Assembly (NCBI GenBank): GCA_016235255.1
Contig: JACRLM010000040.1
Location: forward strand, 1 to 45,659
Source: Nitrospinota bacterium
Lineage (GTDB): Bacteria > Nitrospinota_A > UBA7883 > JACRLM01
Direction: 5' to 3'
Length of the DNA: 45,659 nt
In this document: positions 17,311-25,842 of the stretch, piece by piece
Numbering within the stretch: the first letter of the stretch is position 1
Layout of the letters: each line of letters begins with the position of its first letter
Made by a program: the position numbers and the translations under genes
The notes under the pieces: model-generated
Database searches by the model: none
What the model saw: the letters and a program-made list of their open reading frames with translations, nothing else
Told to the model about the DNA's origin: nothing

Positions 17311-17799
17311 TTATTTCAGCGATTCCAAGTATGCCACCACGTCCGCCACCTCTTCCGGTTTTAAAACACCGGTGGTGATCGTGGGGGGCATCACCGTGTC
17401 CGCGTTGTCCACCCTCGCATCGGCCACTTTCTGATAGGTCCACTCGTGGCTACGGTCCACGCCCAGTTCCTTTTTGTATTTCACAAGCGACGGCCCGATG
17501 TTCCCGCACCCCTTGGCCCCGTCGGCGCAGTGGCAGGCCGCGCAATTGCCGATGTTCACGTCGGTGAAAATCTTGAATCCGTTGTCCCTGGCCCCTTTGT
17601 AGCCGGCCGGCTCGGAATATTTGGCGGCGGGCGCGGGTATGTCCGGGAACAGCTCCGTGTTTTTCATTTTCACCGCCTCGATCCCCAGCTTCACCTCTTT
17701 TTTGGCTTCCTTTTTCTCCTGGGCCATGGCGGCGCCTCCCAGGGCGGCCATGCATGCGATCACCGCCGCCAACGCAAACATTGATACTTTATTTCCCAT
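17311..17799 (-). CDS. soxX: SoxX, cytochrome c subunit of SoxAX
   Basis: A 162-residue monohaem cytochrome with a Sec signal (1-27, ending AMAQ). The haem motif is CAACH at 86-90, followed by the SoxX-type CADGAKGCGNIGPSL; Met137 in TVMPP is the expected sixth ligand. It passes electrons from SoxAX. The start at 17799 follows GGAGGG; the longer frame upstream overlaps soxW. An added Lys/Glu-rich stretch (29-38) follows the signal. Confidence 0.93.
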   Translation of the reverse strand: MGNKVSMFALAAVIACMAALGGAAMAQEKKEAKKEVKLGIEAVKMKNTELFPDIPAPAAKYSEPAGYKGARDNGFKIFTDVNIGNCAACHCADGAKGCGNIGPSLVKYKKELGVDRSHEWTYQKVADARVDNADTVMPPTITTGVLKPEEVADVVAYLESLK

Positions 17800-17813
17800 T
17801 CCAACCCTCCTTT

Positions 17814-18383
17814 TCATTCCTTCGGCTTGAACCATTCATACCTCAGAAACTCCTGGAACGACGACTTTGAATATTTCCCGTCCCGCACATAGGCCAGCGC
17901 CGCCAGAAAATGCGGCTCCTCCCAATAACCAGGCAGCCGGAAGACCTCCGTTCCATCCTTGCCGTAAAACACCATCGTCGGGGTGTGCAGGGCCTTTTGC
18001 GCCTCGGCGAATTTCTTCTCTTCCCCGGCGGCCCCGGCAAAATCCACGGCCTCCCGCGACCCGAAAATGTTCACTTCCACCGGCCGGAAACTTTCCGTGA
18101 TTATCTTCCTCACCTTCGGGGAGGACAACACGTTTTTCTCCAGCTTCTCGCAATATGGACAGCCTTCCTGCCAGAAATAGATCATCAGCGTTTTGCCATT
18201 CCCCGCGGCCGCCTTTAATTCATCCTGCATGACGCCGAAATGCGGCTCAAAAATCCCCGTGGAATATGGATCCGCGGCGAGGGACGGGGCGCCAGCCCCA
18301 AAAACCAACAAAACAGCGGCGATAAACGGCGAAAAGGGCGGCCTTCGCATACCCCAATCCTTACCTTGGCGCCAATTCAGCAT
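17814..18383 (-). CDS. soxW: SoxW-like periplasmic thioredoxin
   Basis: A thioredoxin-fold protein (189 residues from the ATG at 18383). A signal sequence (about residues 12-37 of this start) precedes a thioredoxin domain with the redox pair in EGCPYCEKL and the cis-Pro motif HTPTMVFYG. SoxW-type proteins keep Sox thiols reduced. Two starts are possible: 18383 with GGGGGAAAC upstream, or 18350 with GGATTGGGGT. The second gives a tidier signal peptide. It is the first gene of the sox run, 15 bp before soxX. Confidence 0.85.
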   Translation of the reverse strand: MLNWRQGKDWGMRRPPFSPFIAAVLLVFGAGAPSLAADPYSTGIFEPHFGVMQDELKAAAGNGKTLMIYFWQEGCPYCEKLEKNVLSSPKVRKIITESFRPVEVNIFGSREAVDFAGAAGEEKKFAEAQKALHTPTMVFYGKDGTEVFRLPGYWEEPHFLAALAYVRDGKYSKSSFQEFLRYEWFKPKE

Positions 18384-18477
18384 AGTTTCCCCCCGCGCAA
18401 CGGCGCCTTGAAAGCACGACTGGATGTCACGGGAATTTTGATCTGCCTCCAATGGATGCGCCAAAACCGATAATGAT

Positions 18478-18987
18478 TCAGGAATTATGCGAAAACTTTT
18501 TTTCAGCGCGGAATCCCAGCGATTCTATCTCCGCCAGCGCCATTTTCGCCATTTCTTCGGCTTTCGGCCCGATAGTCTCGGTCAGCTCCATTTTGTACGA
18601 CCTGATGTCCTCCGGCTTGACGCCGATTATCACCACGGACTTTGGCAGTTCGTCATTGATCTGGGCGATAGCCAGGCATTCGATAAGCCCTATGTCGTGG
18701 GCGGACATTTTTTTCGGCATGGCAAGCGTGAAATCCTCCGCCGTGTACCGGTACAACGATCCCGGCTCTCCAGGCCCGTTCACGGCGTCGAGCACGATCA
18801 AATGGTCCGCTTCCTCGATGAATGGGAGGAGGTTTAATCCCAGCGTCCCGCCGTCGTAGATTTGAACGTTGGGAGGAAATGAATATTCGGCCAGAAGTTT
18901 CTCCGCGACGCGCACCCCCACCCCCTCGTCGGACAGCAGGATGTTCCCGACGCCAAGGACGATTATCCGGGGAGAAGCTGTATTCAT
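18478..18987 (-). CDS. Hydrogenase maturation endopeptidase (HyaD/HupD family)
   Basis: A 169-residue protease that removes the C-terminal peptide of the [NiFe] hydrogenase large subunit after nickel insertion. The metal-binding residues are visible: Glu in LLSDEGVGVRV, Asp in VLDAVNGP, and His in SAHDIGL. The N-terminal IIVLGVGNIL is also diagnostic. Its substrate is probably the large subunit encoded at 22128-23789, although a chemoreceptor and a two-gene module lie between. It overlaps the nucleotidyltransferase-like gene upstream by 4 bp. Confidence 0.93.
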   Translation of the reverse strand: MNTASPRIIVLGVGNILLSDEGVGVRVAEKLLAEYSFPPNVQIYDGGTLGLNLLPFIEEADHLIVLDAVNGPGEPGSLYRYTAEDFTLAMPKKMSAHDIGLIECLAIAQINDELPKSVVIIGVKPEDIRSYKMELTETIGPKAEEMAKMALAEIESLGFRAEKKFSHNS

Positions 18988-19568
18988 GCGTCCTCGCCTG
19001 GAAAAACAGGTTTTGCCTCGCGCTTTATCCGGTCCAGGGCGTCATTGACTTCCAGAGCCTGGGCCCAATGTTCCATGTAAGTCATGTCCAACGCTCCATA
19101 TTGCACTTCATATACCCTCAGGGCGTCCGTGAACTGCTTTTCACTGCCGCCTGATTTCCTTGACCATGCAAGCTTCATTAAAATGGTGTCCTCCAGCCTG
19201 GACACCGGCATGTCCACGCCAAAAACATGAATGGTCTCTCTCCTTGAAAACCTGGACTTGTCGAAAGGATCTTCGGTCAAAATCCAGAAATCGGCTTTCT
19301 CTCCCGTTTCAACGTCCAGAAGGTTGAACATGCTTTTTTGGGCCACCGCCCTGATCACGCTGTCTTCATCCAGGTAATACCTTGGGCTCCGGAAAGCATT
19401 GCTCAGCGCGGCGGCGTTTTCACGGGTGATCATGACCACGGCGCCGATGTCATGAGTTGATCGTGGCTCCCCTTGCATGCTGGAAACAACCGCACCTGTA
19501 AGCATGAAAGGAATTCCAAGCCTGGCGAGAACGGCTGATATCTCCTTTACCAGTTCCTGTTGTGACAC
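18984..19568 (-). CDS. Nucleotidyltransferase-like protein with altered metal motif
   Basis: A 194-residue protein resembling the DUF6036/AbiEii-like nucleotidyltransferase fold. The family usually has a Gly-Gly/Ser turn, then T-x-D-I-D. Here the matching segment is FMLTGAVVSSMQGEPRSTHD followed by IGAVVMI, so the second metal-binding Asp is replaced by Gly. The rest (SRLEDTILMKLAW and a Lys/Arg-rich tail) fits the family. It starts at GTG and overlaps the 71-residue gene upstream by 22 bp. The pair may be a toxin-antitoxin or a housekeeping module; activity is doubtful if the missing Asp is essential. Confidence 0.6.
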   Translation of the reverse strand: MSQQELVKEISAVLARLGIPFMLTGAVVSSMQGEPRSTHDIGAVVMITRENAAALSNAFRSPRYYLDEDSVIRAVAQKSMFNLLDVETGEKADFWILTEDPFDKSRFSRRETIHVFGVDMPVSRLEDTILMKLAWSRKSGGSEKQFTDALRVYEVQYGALDMTYMEHWAQALEVNDALDRIKREAKPVFPGEDA

Positions 19569-19762
19569 AAATCCAGCCTCTTCATAAGCAGACGCCTGAA
19601 TTCATTCTCTCCCAGCCCGGGAAAGCGGCGGCGCAGGCCGGTTATGAACAATTGCCTGGAAAACTCCGAAAGTTCGAAAGCTTTGCTCAACTTTTCCTCC
19701 GGCGTCATCCTGCGCAGAGCGCGGATATACATCTCGTGATTGGGGCGCAGCTTTGGATCCAT
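19547..19762 (-). CDS. Small conserved partner of the nucleotidyltransferase-like protein
   Basis: A 71-residue, Arg-rich and probably all-helical protein (MYIRALRRMTPEEKL, ELSEFSRQLFITGLRRRFP). I recall no named function; its position directly before, and 22 bp overlapping, the nucleotidyltransferase-like gene suggests a co-translated pair, possibly an antitoxin or regulator. A perfect TATAAT lies just upstream. Confidence 0.6.
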   Translation of the reverse strand: MDPKLRPNHEMYIRALRRMTPEEKLSKAFELSEFSRQLFITGLRRRFPGLGENEFRRLLMKRLDLCHNRNW

Positions 19763-19768
19763 GAAAAT

Positions 19769-19774
19769 ATTATA
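19769..19774 (-). promoter_or_regulatory. Perfect -10 box six bases before a start codon
   Basis: TATAAT on the minus strand lies 6 nt before the ATG at 19762. Transcription starting at the usual distance would begin at or next to the ATG, giving a leaderless mRNA. I see no good -35 box, and no ribosome site fits between them. Confidence 0.5.
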
Positions 19775-19795
19775 ACGCCATCGGGCAATTCTTGC

Positions 19796-21238
19796 CTACG
19801 CCGCCGTCTCTTCAGGTACACCATCGGCCCCCGCTCCCACAAGCCGCTCCAGGTTTTTCACAAGGCCGGAAAGCATCGTGGCCTGGTCGGCCAGCTCCTG
19901 CGCCGCCGCCGCCGACTGCTGGGCGTTGGATGCGCTTTGCTGGGTCACCTTGTCCATCTGCGACACGGCGATGTTCACCTGCCCCACCCCCTTGGCCTGT
20001 TCGTCGGAGGCGGTGGCGATGTCCGCCACAAGGTCGGTGACTTTCTTCACGCTCGCCACGATCCCGTCCAGCGCCTTGCCGGCATGCTCGGCTATCTGGT
20101 TTCCGTTGGCCGCTTTCTTCATGGCCGACGCGATCAGGGCCGCCGTGTCCCTCGCGGCGGAGGAGGACCTTCCCGCAAGGTTTCTAACCTCCTCGGCCAC
20201 CACAGCGAATCCTTTCCCGTGCTCCCCCGCGCGCGCCGCCTCCACCGCCGCGTTGAGCGCCAGAAGATTCGTCTGGAACGCTATCTCCTCAATCACCTTT
20301 ATTATCTTTCCGATCTCCTCGGAGGACTTGTTGATGTCCACCATTGAATCGATCATTTTCCTCATCGCATCGGCCCCGTTCTCGGCCGCCTTGCGGGCCT
20401 CGGTGGAAAGTTCTTTGGCCTGCTTGGCGCTGTCCGCGTTGCTGGCGGCCTGCGAGGCCATCTGCTCGAGCGCCGCGGAGGTCTCTTCCAAAGATGAAGC
20501 CTGCTCAGTCACCCCCTCGGCGAGCGACTGGCTGGCCGAGGATATCTGCGTGGAGGCGGAATGCACGCCCGACGAGCCCAAGGAAAGCTCCGTCGCTATG
20601 GCTGTGAGGGTCTTCTTTACCGACGAACACAGCCGCCACGCCACCACCACCGCCCCGGCAAAACCTGTCAATACGCCTATGGCGCCGAGCATGCGGCTAT
20701 TATGCGCCTGGTTCTCCAGCGACGAAAGGCTCGCCGCCAGGTCCCCTCCTGTCTGGGCAACTATCTTGCTTACAGTCTCCCCCATTTTCTGGGCATACGG
20801 ATCGAACTGCTCCATCATTTTGTTGCCGCTGTCTGGCCCACCCTCAATATAGGCCGCCGCCATTTTGCGCCCCATATCGTAGTATGCGTTAAATTCGGTG
20901 TCGGACTGTTTTAGAAAGTCCACCCACGGGGTCCCTTCGTAAAGCTTCTTAAGCTTGGCGGACTGTTCCTGATAGATTTTCGCGTAGTTGGCGGCCTCCT
21001 CATATCCGTCGTCCATCCCGTCCTTGCCCTGTGTGGCGGAAATGTCGGTAAGCCATTGCTGGACCTGCACCACCGCCATGCGAAGCTCGTTGGCCGCCTG
21101 GCGCCGTTCAATGTCCGCCGAAAGTGAATCGGCTGATTTAATCGTCTCGCCGCTGGTGAACACCATGTAGCCGCCGGCCGCAAGGACAAGCGTTATGAGC
21201 ATGGCGAACCCGGCGTAAATCTTTGTGACTATGTTCAT
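19796..21238 (-). CDS. Methyl-accepting chemotaxis protein
   Basis: A 480-residue chemoreceptor. Transmembrane helix 1 (about 5-27) and helix 2 (about 185-205) flank a helical periplasmic domain of about 150 residues. The cytoplasmic signalling hairpin has the tip [19 protein letters not shown], followed by [21 protein letters not shown] see no clear HAMP consensus, and the C-terminus (GVPEETAA) lacks a CheR-docking pentapeptide. The ATG at 21238 is favoured because GGGGGG lies upstream. It sits immediately downstream of the hydrogenase operon, which raises the possibility of H2 or redox taxis, but that is inference only. Confidence 0.93.
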   Translation of the reverse strand: MNIVTKIYAGFAMLITLVLAAGGYMVFTSGETIKSADSLSADIERRQAANELRMAVVQVQQWLTDISATQGKDGMDDGYEEAANYAKIYQEQSAKLKKLYEGTPWVDFLKQSDTEFNAYYDMGRKMAAAYIEGGPDSGNKMMEQFDPYAQKMGETVSKIVAQTGGDLAASLSSLENQAHNSRMLGAIGVLTGFAGAVVVAWRLCSSVKKTLTAIATELSLGSSGVHSASTQISSASQSLAEGVTEQASSLEETSAALEQMASQAASNADSAKQAKELSTEARKAAENGADAMRKMIDSMVDINKSSEEIGKIIKVIEEIAFQTNLLALNAAVEAARAGEHGKGFAVVAEEVRNLAGRSSSAARDTAALIASAMKKAANGNQIAEHAGKALDGIVASVKKVTDLVADIATASDEQAKGVGQVNIAVSQMDKVTQQSASNAQQSAAAAQELADQATMLSGLVKNLERLVGAGADGVPEETAA

Positions 21239-21370
21239 CTGGCGTCCCCCCAAGTCAAGTGATCATTTCCCCCAGGCCAAACTGCGCCTCGGCAATTTTA
21301 ACTCTTTAAATTGGTTCCTGGCGAGAATTTAAATATCCAGCGATAAAAGTCAGGCTGATTTGGAGGCAAA

Positions 21371-21407
21371 CGATGGCGAGAATTCGGCGGATAGCCTCCC
21401 GCCATCG
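21371..21407 (-). terminator. Inverted repeat after the hydrogenase operon
   Basis: Perfect 8-bp arms CGATGGCG (21371-21378) and CGCCATCG (21400-21407) lie just after the stop of the second cytochrome b gene (minus strand). The loop is 21 nt and no strong T run follows. It may be a weak terminator or an mRNA-end hairpin rather than a full rho-independent terminator. Confidence 0.35.
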
Positions 21408-21411
21408 GAAT

Positions 21412-22104
21412 TTACTTCACGTCCCTGTACTTGTAGCCGCCCACGATGGCCGAAATGTGCCCGTCCCGCCAAATGATCGTCTTTATCACCTGGATGTAAA
21501 CGTGCATGATTATCCCGGCGATAGTTATCCACAACATCAGGTGATGGACGTTGCGTACCGCCTGGTCGCTCCCGAATACCGGCACCACCCAGTCCGTGCC
21601 GAGATGGATCAGGCGCGACCACCAGTAATTTCCCGGCAATGCGTGGGCGTAAAGATGAAATCCGGTGACCAACTGGAGCACCATGAAAAGGTGGAGGCAA
21701 AGGAAGGTCAAGCCGTCCAGCGGGTCCACATGCCTGTAGAACGGCGGTTTTTTGAACGTCAGATAGCTTCGCGCTATCTGGATGGCCCCGATTATCCGGC
21801 TCGGGATTGGCAGCACCTCGAACCAGTCCCGGTGGTACATGCTGAAAAACGCCAGGTAGAACCGGAGCATTATGGAAATGTCCAGCGCCATGGCCGCGAA
21901 GAAATGGTAAACCCGGATGTCGGCCATGATAAACTGGTTATACGCCTCCCCGTGCCCGAACAGGGCCGTGGGATTGCCGATATAGTACCCGGTGGGCAGC
22001 AGCACCATCACCGAGAAAAACATCGTCCAGTGAAGAAGCCTGTTGGTGAAATTCCTTACATACACCAGATTCTTCTTCTGGGGATAAATACCTGCTCTTG
22101 CCAT
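21412..22104 (-). CDS. Hydrogenase-linked b-type cytochrome (second copy)
   Basis: A 230-residue membrane protein of the HyaC/HupC-type family, with four hydrophobic helices. Likely haem-ligand His residues are seen in NRLLHWTMF, IRVYHFFAA, LCLHLFMVLQ and VHHLMLW. It would accept electrons from the hydrogenase small subunit and pass them to quinone. It lies 23 bp after the large subunit gene. The N-terminus (MARAGIYPQKK) starts at ATG 22104 with GGAGAA upstream. A paralogue precedes the small subunit gene. Confidence 0.9.
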   Translation of the reverse strand: MARAGIYPQKKNLVYVRNFTNRLLHWTMFFSVMVLLPTGYYIGNPTALFGHGEAYNQFIMADIRVYHFFAAMALDISIMLRFYLAFFSMYHRDWFEVLPIPSRIIGAIQIARSYLTFKKPPFYRHVDPLDGLTFLCLHLFMVLQLVTGFHLYAHALPGNYWWSRLIHLGTDWVVPVFGSDQAVRNVHHLMLWITIAGIIMHVYIQVIKTIIWRDGHISAIVGGYKYRDVK

Positions 22105-22127
22105 GTCCGATTCTCCGATAAATCCCC

Positions 22128-23789
22128 TTACGCCACCTTCGTCTCGTACACCTCGTTGCTCACCGGATCTATCACGTGGACAGAACAGGCCAGGCACGGA
22201 TCGAACGAATGGACCGTCCGCAGTATCTCAAGCGGCCTTTTTGGATCTGCCACAGGCGTACCGATGAGCGCCTCTTCGATGGCCGATCGTTGCCCTTTTT
22301 GATCCCTTGGCGAGCCATTCCAGGTGGTGGGCACCACAAGCTGGTAATTCTTGATCTTGCCCCCTTCAATCTCCACCCAGTGCCCAAGCGCGCCTCGAGG
22401 AGCCTCCACCGTCCCGTAACCTTTGGCCGATGTGGGGTGTTCGTAGTCCGCGCAGGTCTCCAGATCTCCCCTCTTGACGTTCCCCACAAGCTCCATCACC
22501 CATTTTTCCATTTCGTCGCAGATAACCTTCGTCTCGATTGCCCTTGCCGCCGTACGGCCAAGCGTGGAGAACAACGCGCTGGCCGGAACCCCAAGCTTTT
22601 TTAATACCGCGCTGACGTTGTCCACAGTCGGCTTGTGCCCCGCCGAAAAGTTCACCAGCATCCGCGCCAGCGGGCCGACTTCCATCGCCTTGCCGTCATA
22701 CCTTGGGGTCTTCAGCCACGAATACTTGCCGTCCGCCTTGGCGGTCTCTATTCCGGTGAACCATGGGTCCGTTTCACCCACCGATGGATGCAACGGCCCG
22801 TTTTTAGCGTACTTGTACCAGGAGTGCGTCACGTCTTCGGTGATCTTGCCCACATCGGTGGGCAATGCCTTGGATATGTCCCGCTCGCTGACGTGCCCTC
22901 TGGGGAACCACTGGGTCTCAGGCCCGCCGGTCTTCATCGGATAATCGCCATACGCCAGGTAATTCTTCAACCCGCCGCCGATCCCGGCCCAATCAAGATA
23001 GAACGGGGCAACCGCCAGCACATCGGGTATGTACACGTTGTCTATGAAATCCTTCACCTCCTTCAACAGGTAAAGGAACTGGCCTATCCTGTCCGGGTTC
23101 AGATCCGCCACGCAGGTCACTCCGCCCACGGTCATCGTCTGGATATGTGGATTCTTGGCTCCGAATATGGCGTGCATCTGCCGCGCCTTGTTCTGGAGCT
23201 TCAATGCGTCCAGATAGTGCGACACCGCCATAAGGTTTGCCTCCGGCGGCAGTTTCATCGCCGGATGGCCCCAGTAACCGTTGGTGAAAGGCCCAAGCTG
23301 GCCCCCATCGACAAACTTCTTTAGCTTGTCCTGCGTGTTCTTAAAGTCCCCCGGCCCGCTTTTGGGCGAGTTGGGATTGGTGGACTGCGCAAGTTCGGAT
23401 GTCTTCTTCGGATCGGCCCTGAGCGCCGATACCACGTCCACCCAGTCGAGAGCGTGCAGATGATAGAAATGCACAGGATGGTCGTGGATCATCTGGGTGC
23501 CAAGTATCAGGTTTCTTATGATACGGGCGTTCTCCGGGATCGTTATGTTAAGGGCGTTTTCCACCGCCCGCACGGAAGTGATTGCGTGCACCGTGGTGCA
23601 CACGCCGCAAACGCGCTGGGTGATGTACCATGCGTCCCGCGGGTCCCTTCCTTTCAAAAACACCTCGAATCCGCGCCACATCGTGCCGGAACTCCACGCG
23701 TCCTTTACTTTGCCCCCCTCCACCTCTATCTCGATGCGAAGATGCCCCTCAATCCTGGTGATGGGGTCTATTACTGTTCTCTCGCCCAT
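22128..23789 (-). CDS. [NiFe] hydrogenase large subunit
   Basis: A 553-residue catalytic subunit of a membrane-bound uptake-type hydrogenase. The NiFe(CN)2CO site is held by Cys61/Cys64 in RVCGVCT and Cys532/Cys535 in DPCLACSVH. The maturation protease should cut after His538 and remove the 15-residue tail starting VIDPVSN. The N-terminal MGERTVIDPITRIEGH is diagnostic. The large subunit has no signal and is exported bound to the Tat-targeted small subunit. It sits 4 bp after the small subunit gene. Confidence 0.97.
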   Translation of the reverse strand: MGERTVIDPITRIEGHLRIEIEVEGGKVKDAWSSGTMWRGFEVFLKGRDPRDAWYITQRVCGVCTTVHAITSVRAVENALNITIPENARIIRNLILGTQMIHDHPVHFYHLHALDWVDVVSALRADPKKTSELAQSTNPNSPKSGPGDFKNTQDKLKKFVDGGQLGPFTNGYWGHPAMKLPPEANLMAVSHYLDALKLQNKARQMHAIFGAKNPHIQTMTVGGVTCVADLNPDRIGQFLYLLKEVKDFIDNVYIPDVLAVAPFYLDWAGIGGGLKNYLAYGDYPMKTGGPETQWFPRGHVSERDISKALPTDVGKITEDVTHSWYKYAKNGPLHPSVGETDPWFTGIETAKADGKYSWLKTPRYDGKAMEVGPLARMLVNFSAGHKPTVDNVSAVLKKLGVPASALFSTLGRTAARAIETKVICDEMEKWVMELVGNVKRGDLETCADYEHPTSAKGYGTVEAPRGALGHWVEIEGGKIKNYQLVVPTTWNGSPRDQKGQRSAIEEALIGTPVADPKRPLEILRTVHSFDPCLACSVHVIDPVSNEVYETKVA

Positions 23790-23793
23790 GGTC

Positions 23794-24927
23794 TTATTCT
23801 CCCTCCTTCTTGTCCGTTTCGCCTATTTTGTGGCGGTTGGCGAAAGTGTACGCGGCATGGACGGCGGCGCCGGCGGCGGCGGCCCCCACCAGCGTGAAGC
23901 CCACCTTGTCGGCGGTGGCTTCCACTCCCGGCACGTGGATGTTGGGCAGGCGCTCGTAGAACGGCTGCATTGTGTCCCAGAAATCCGGCTCCGAGCAGCC
24001 GACGCATCCGTGGCCCCCCTTGATCGGCCAGCTTGTGCCGTCGTTATACTCCACAAGCGAGCAGTTATGGTATGTCTGCGGCCCTTTGCACCCCATCTTG
24101 TAAAGGCACCAGTTCTTTTTCGCCCCATCGTCGCCGAACCTTTCCACATACTGCCCGGCGTCAAAATGCGCCCGGCGGGGGCAATGGTCGTGAATGCGCT
24201 TTGCGAACGCGAAAAGCGGCCGGCCGTGCCTGTCGGTCTTTGGCAGCGACCCAAGGAGCAGGTAGTTGACTATGGTCGCCACAGAGTTGATCGCGTTGTG
24301 CGGGCAGCCGGGTATGTTGATGGTCGGGATTCCCAGCGCGTCCCCCACTCCCACGGCGCCTGTCGGATTTGGCCGCTGGGCCTGGACGCCGCCGAATGAG
24401 GCGCAGGTGCCCACGCAAATCACGGCCGCCGCCCCCGCTGTCACCTCCTTGGCCAGATCGTAAGCGGTTTTCCCGCCTATGGTGCAGAATGCGCCAGGCT
24501 TGCCCCCCGGTCCGGGGGGAGTCCCCATCGGTATGGCCCCTTCGACAATCACAAGGTACTTCCCCTTGTTGTCAGCCATCGCTTTTTTAAGCGCATCCTC
24601 CGCCTGTGTCCCCGAGGCGGCCATGATCGTCTCCTGATAGTCCACCGAAAGGATGTTGAGCACAAGCTCCTCCACCGAAGGATAGCTTGAGCACAGGAAA
24701 GCTTCCGAATCGCCGGTGCATTCCTGGAAATGAAGCCAGATTACCGATGGTTTTTTGGCCGCCCCCTCCACCGCCTCGGCTATCCTGGGGACGAACGCCG
24801 GCGAAAGCCCCAGCGTGGCGGCGATGGTGGCGCAAAATCCCATGAACTCGCGCCGGTCGACCCCCTTTAGCGTCTTGATCTTCTCGTCCGGCTCAAGGCC
24901 GGTAAGTCCAGAACGTGTGCGGCACAT
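23794..24927 (-). CDS. [NiFe] hydrogenase small subunit with Asp in the proximal cluster
   Basis: A 377-residue iron-sulfur subunit. The Tat signal is DRREFMGF (24-31). The proximal cluster site reads ECTGDSEAF: Cys70 is present, but the second position (residue 73) is Asp (codon GAT at 24711-24709) instead of Cys; Cys175 and Cys208 complete it. The distal cluster has His246, Cys249, Cys274 and Cys280; the medial cluster has Cys289, Cys308 and Cys311. A C-terminal helix (about 345-362) anchors it in the membrane. The start at 24927 has AGAGGGGG at a good distance; a start six codons upstream would overlap that site. Confidence 0.96.
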   Translation of the reverse strand: MCRTRSGLTGLEPDEKIKTLKGVDRREFMGFCATIAATLGLSPAFVPRIAEAVEGAAKKPSVIWLHFQECTGDSEAFLCSSYPSVEELVLNILSVDYQETIMAASGTQAEDALKKAMADNKGKYLVIVEGAIPMGTPPGPGGKPGAFCTIGGKTAYDLAKEVTAGAAAVICVGTCASFGGVQAQRPNPTGAVGVGDALGIPTINIPGCPHNAINSVATIVNYLLLGSLPKTDRHGRPLFAFAKRIHDHCPRRAHFDAGQYVERFGDDGAKKNWCLYKMGCKGPQTYHNCSLVEYNDGTSWPIKGGHGCVGCSEPDFWDTMQPFYERLPNIHVPGVEATADKVGFTLVGAAAAGAAVHAAYTFANRHKIGETDKKEGE

Positions 24928-25020
24928 ATAACCCCCTCTTCCCATTAATTTTTGTCCAGCCCACCGCGTTTTTAGCGGGCGGCGGGAAATATATTTGCGG
25001 TCTTGCGGAAAAAAAACGGA

Positions 25021-25842
25021 CTATCCGCTGGATTCCTCCTCTTTTTGACCCGGCCCTTCCGGCATTTCGGTGGACGCTTTGTCCAAAACCTCCATGGATG
25101 GGATTTTTTCATGCTCAATCCCGTAAATGTCCGCGAAATGCCCCAATTCCTTGTATGGGAACACTTTGTAACCGGCGATTATGGAGGCTATATCAGCCTC
25201 GGTGAACACGCTGTTCTTCCATATCTGGGTGTACACATGGATGACCACCAGAAACATCAGCGCGTACAAAGTAAGATGATGGATCATGCGCACGGCCTGC
25301 TGTCCGCCGAGAGCGTCTTCTGGCGAGTGGATCAGTCCAAAGCCCCATATCGCGGGGTTGGCCCCGTGGGAATACATGATGATCCCGGTTATCACCTGGA
25401 TCAGGATCAGAAGCGAAATCATGAAAATACCAAGCCCGCCAAGGGGATTGACAAACCTGTAATGGGCGTGTTCGCCGCGAAGCGTCAGATAGAATATGGC
25501 CAGTTTTACGGCGGCCACGATGTTCTTCGGGGTAGGCAGGAACTGCCATATGTCCCTGTTGCATGACGGTGTGAATGCCAGGTAGAACCTGGTGAAAACG
25601 GACGCTATCATGAAACAGGCGGCAAGGAAATGGTACATCCGGACATTGGCCATGGAAAAAGCCTGCCAGGCCTCCCCCTTGCCAAAATAATATTCCGGAT
25701 CCGCGATATACAATCCGGTGATGACCAGAATGACCACTGAAAGGAACAGTATCCAGTGCAGGACACACGCGAGCACAGACCTTGTCTGGACGACAAGGTA
25801 TATCTCGCCTGTATCATCCCCCCGTTTCGCGGCCGTTGCCAT
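25021..25842 (-). CDS. Hydrogenase-linked b-type cytochrome (first copy)
   Basis: A 273-residue membrane protein of the same family as the one at 21412-22104. Four helices carry His in ACVLHWILF, VRMYHFLAA, MIHHLTLY and VVIHVYTQ. The C-terminus is longer than usual (about 50 extra residues, ending PGQKEEESSG) and mostly hydrophilic. It is the first gene of the hydrogenase operon and is followed after 93 bp by the small subunit. Having two such cytochromes around one hydrogenase is unusual. Start ATG 25842, with GAGGGT upstream. Confidence 0.9.
   Translation of the reverse strand: MATAAKRGDDTGEIYLVVQTRSVLACVLHWILFLSVVILVITGLYIADPEYYFGKGEAWQAFSMANVRMYHFLAACFMIASVFTRFYLAFTPSCNRDIWQFLPTPKNIVAAVKLAIFYLTLRGEHAHYRFVNPLGGLGIFMISLLILIQVITGIIMYSHGANPAIWGFGLIHSPEDALGGQQAVRMIHHLTLYALMFLVVIHVYTQIWKNSVFTEADIASIIAGYKVFPYKELGHFADIYGIEHEKIPSMEVLDKASTEMPEGPGQKEEESSG

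Noticed and set aside
18984..19762. Confident toxin-antitoxin assignment for the nucleotidyltransferase-like pair
   Set aside because: The overlap suggests a module, but the metal motif is altered and neither protein belongs to a toxin family I can name with certainty.
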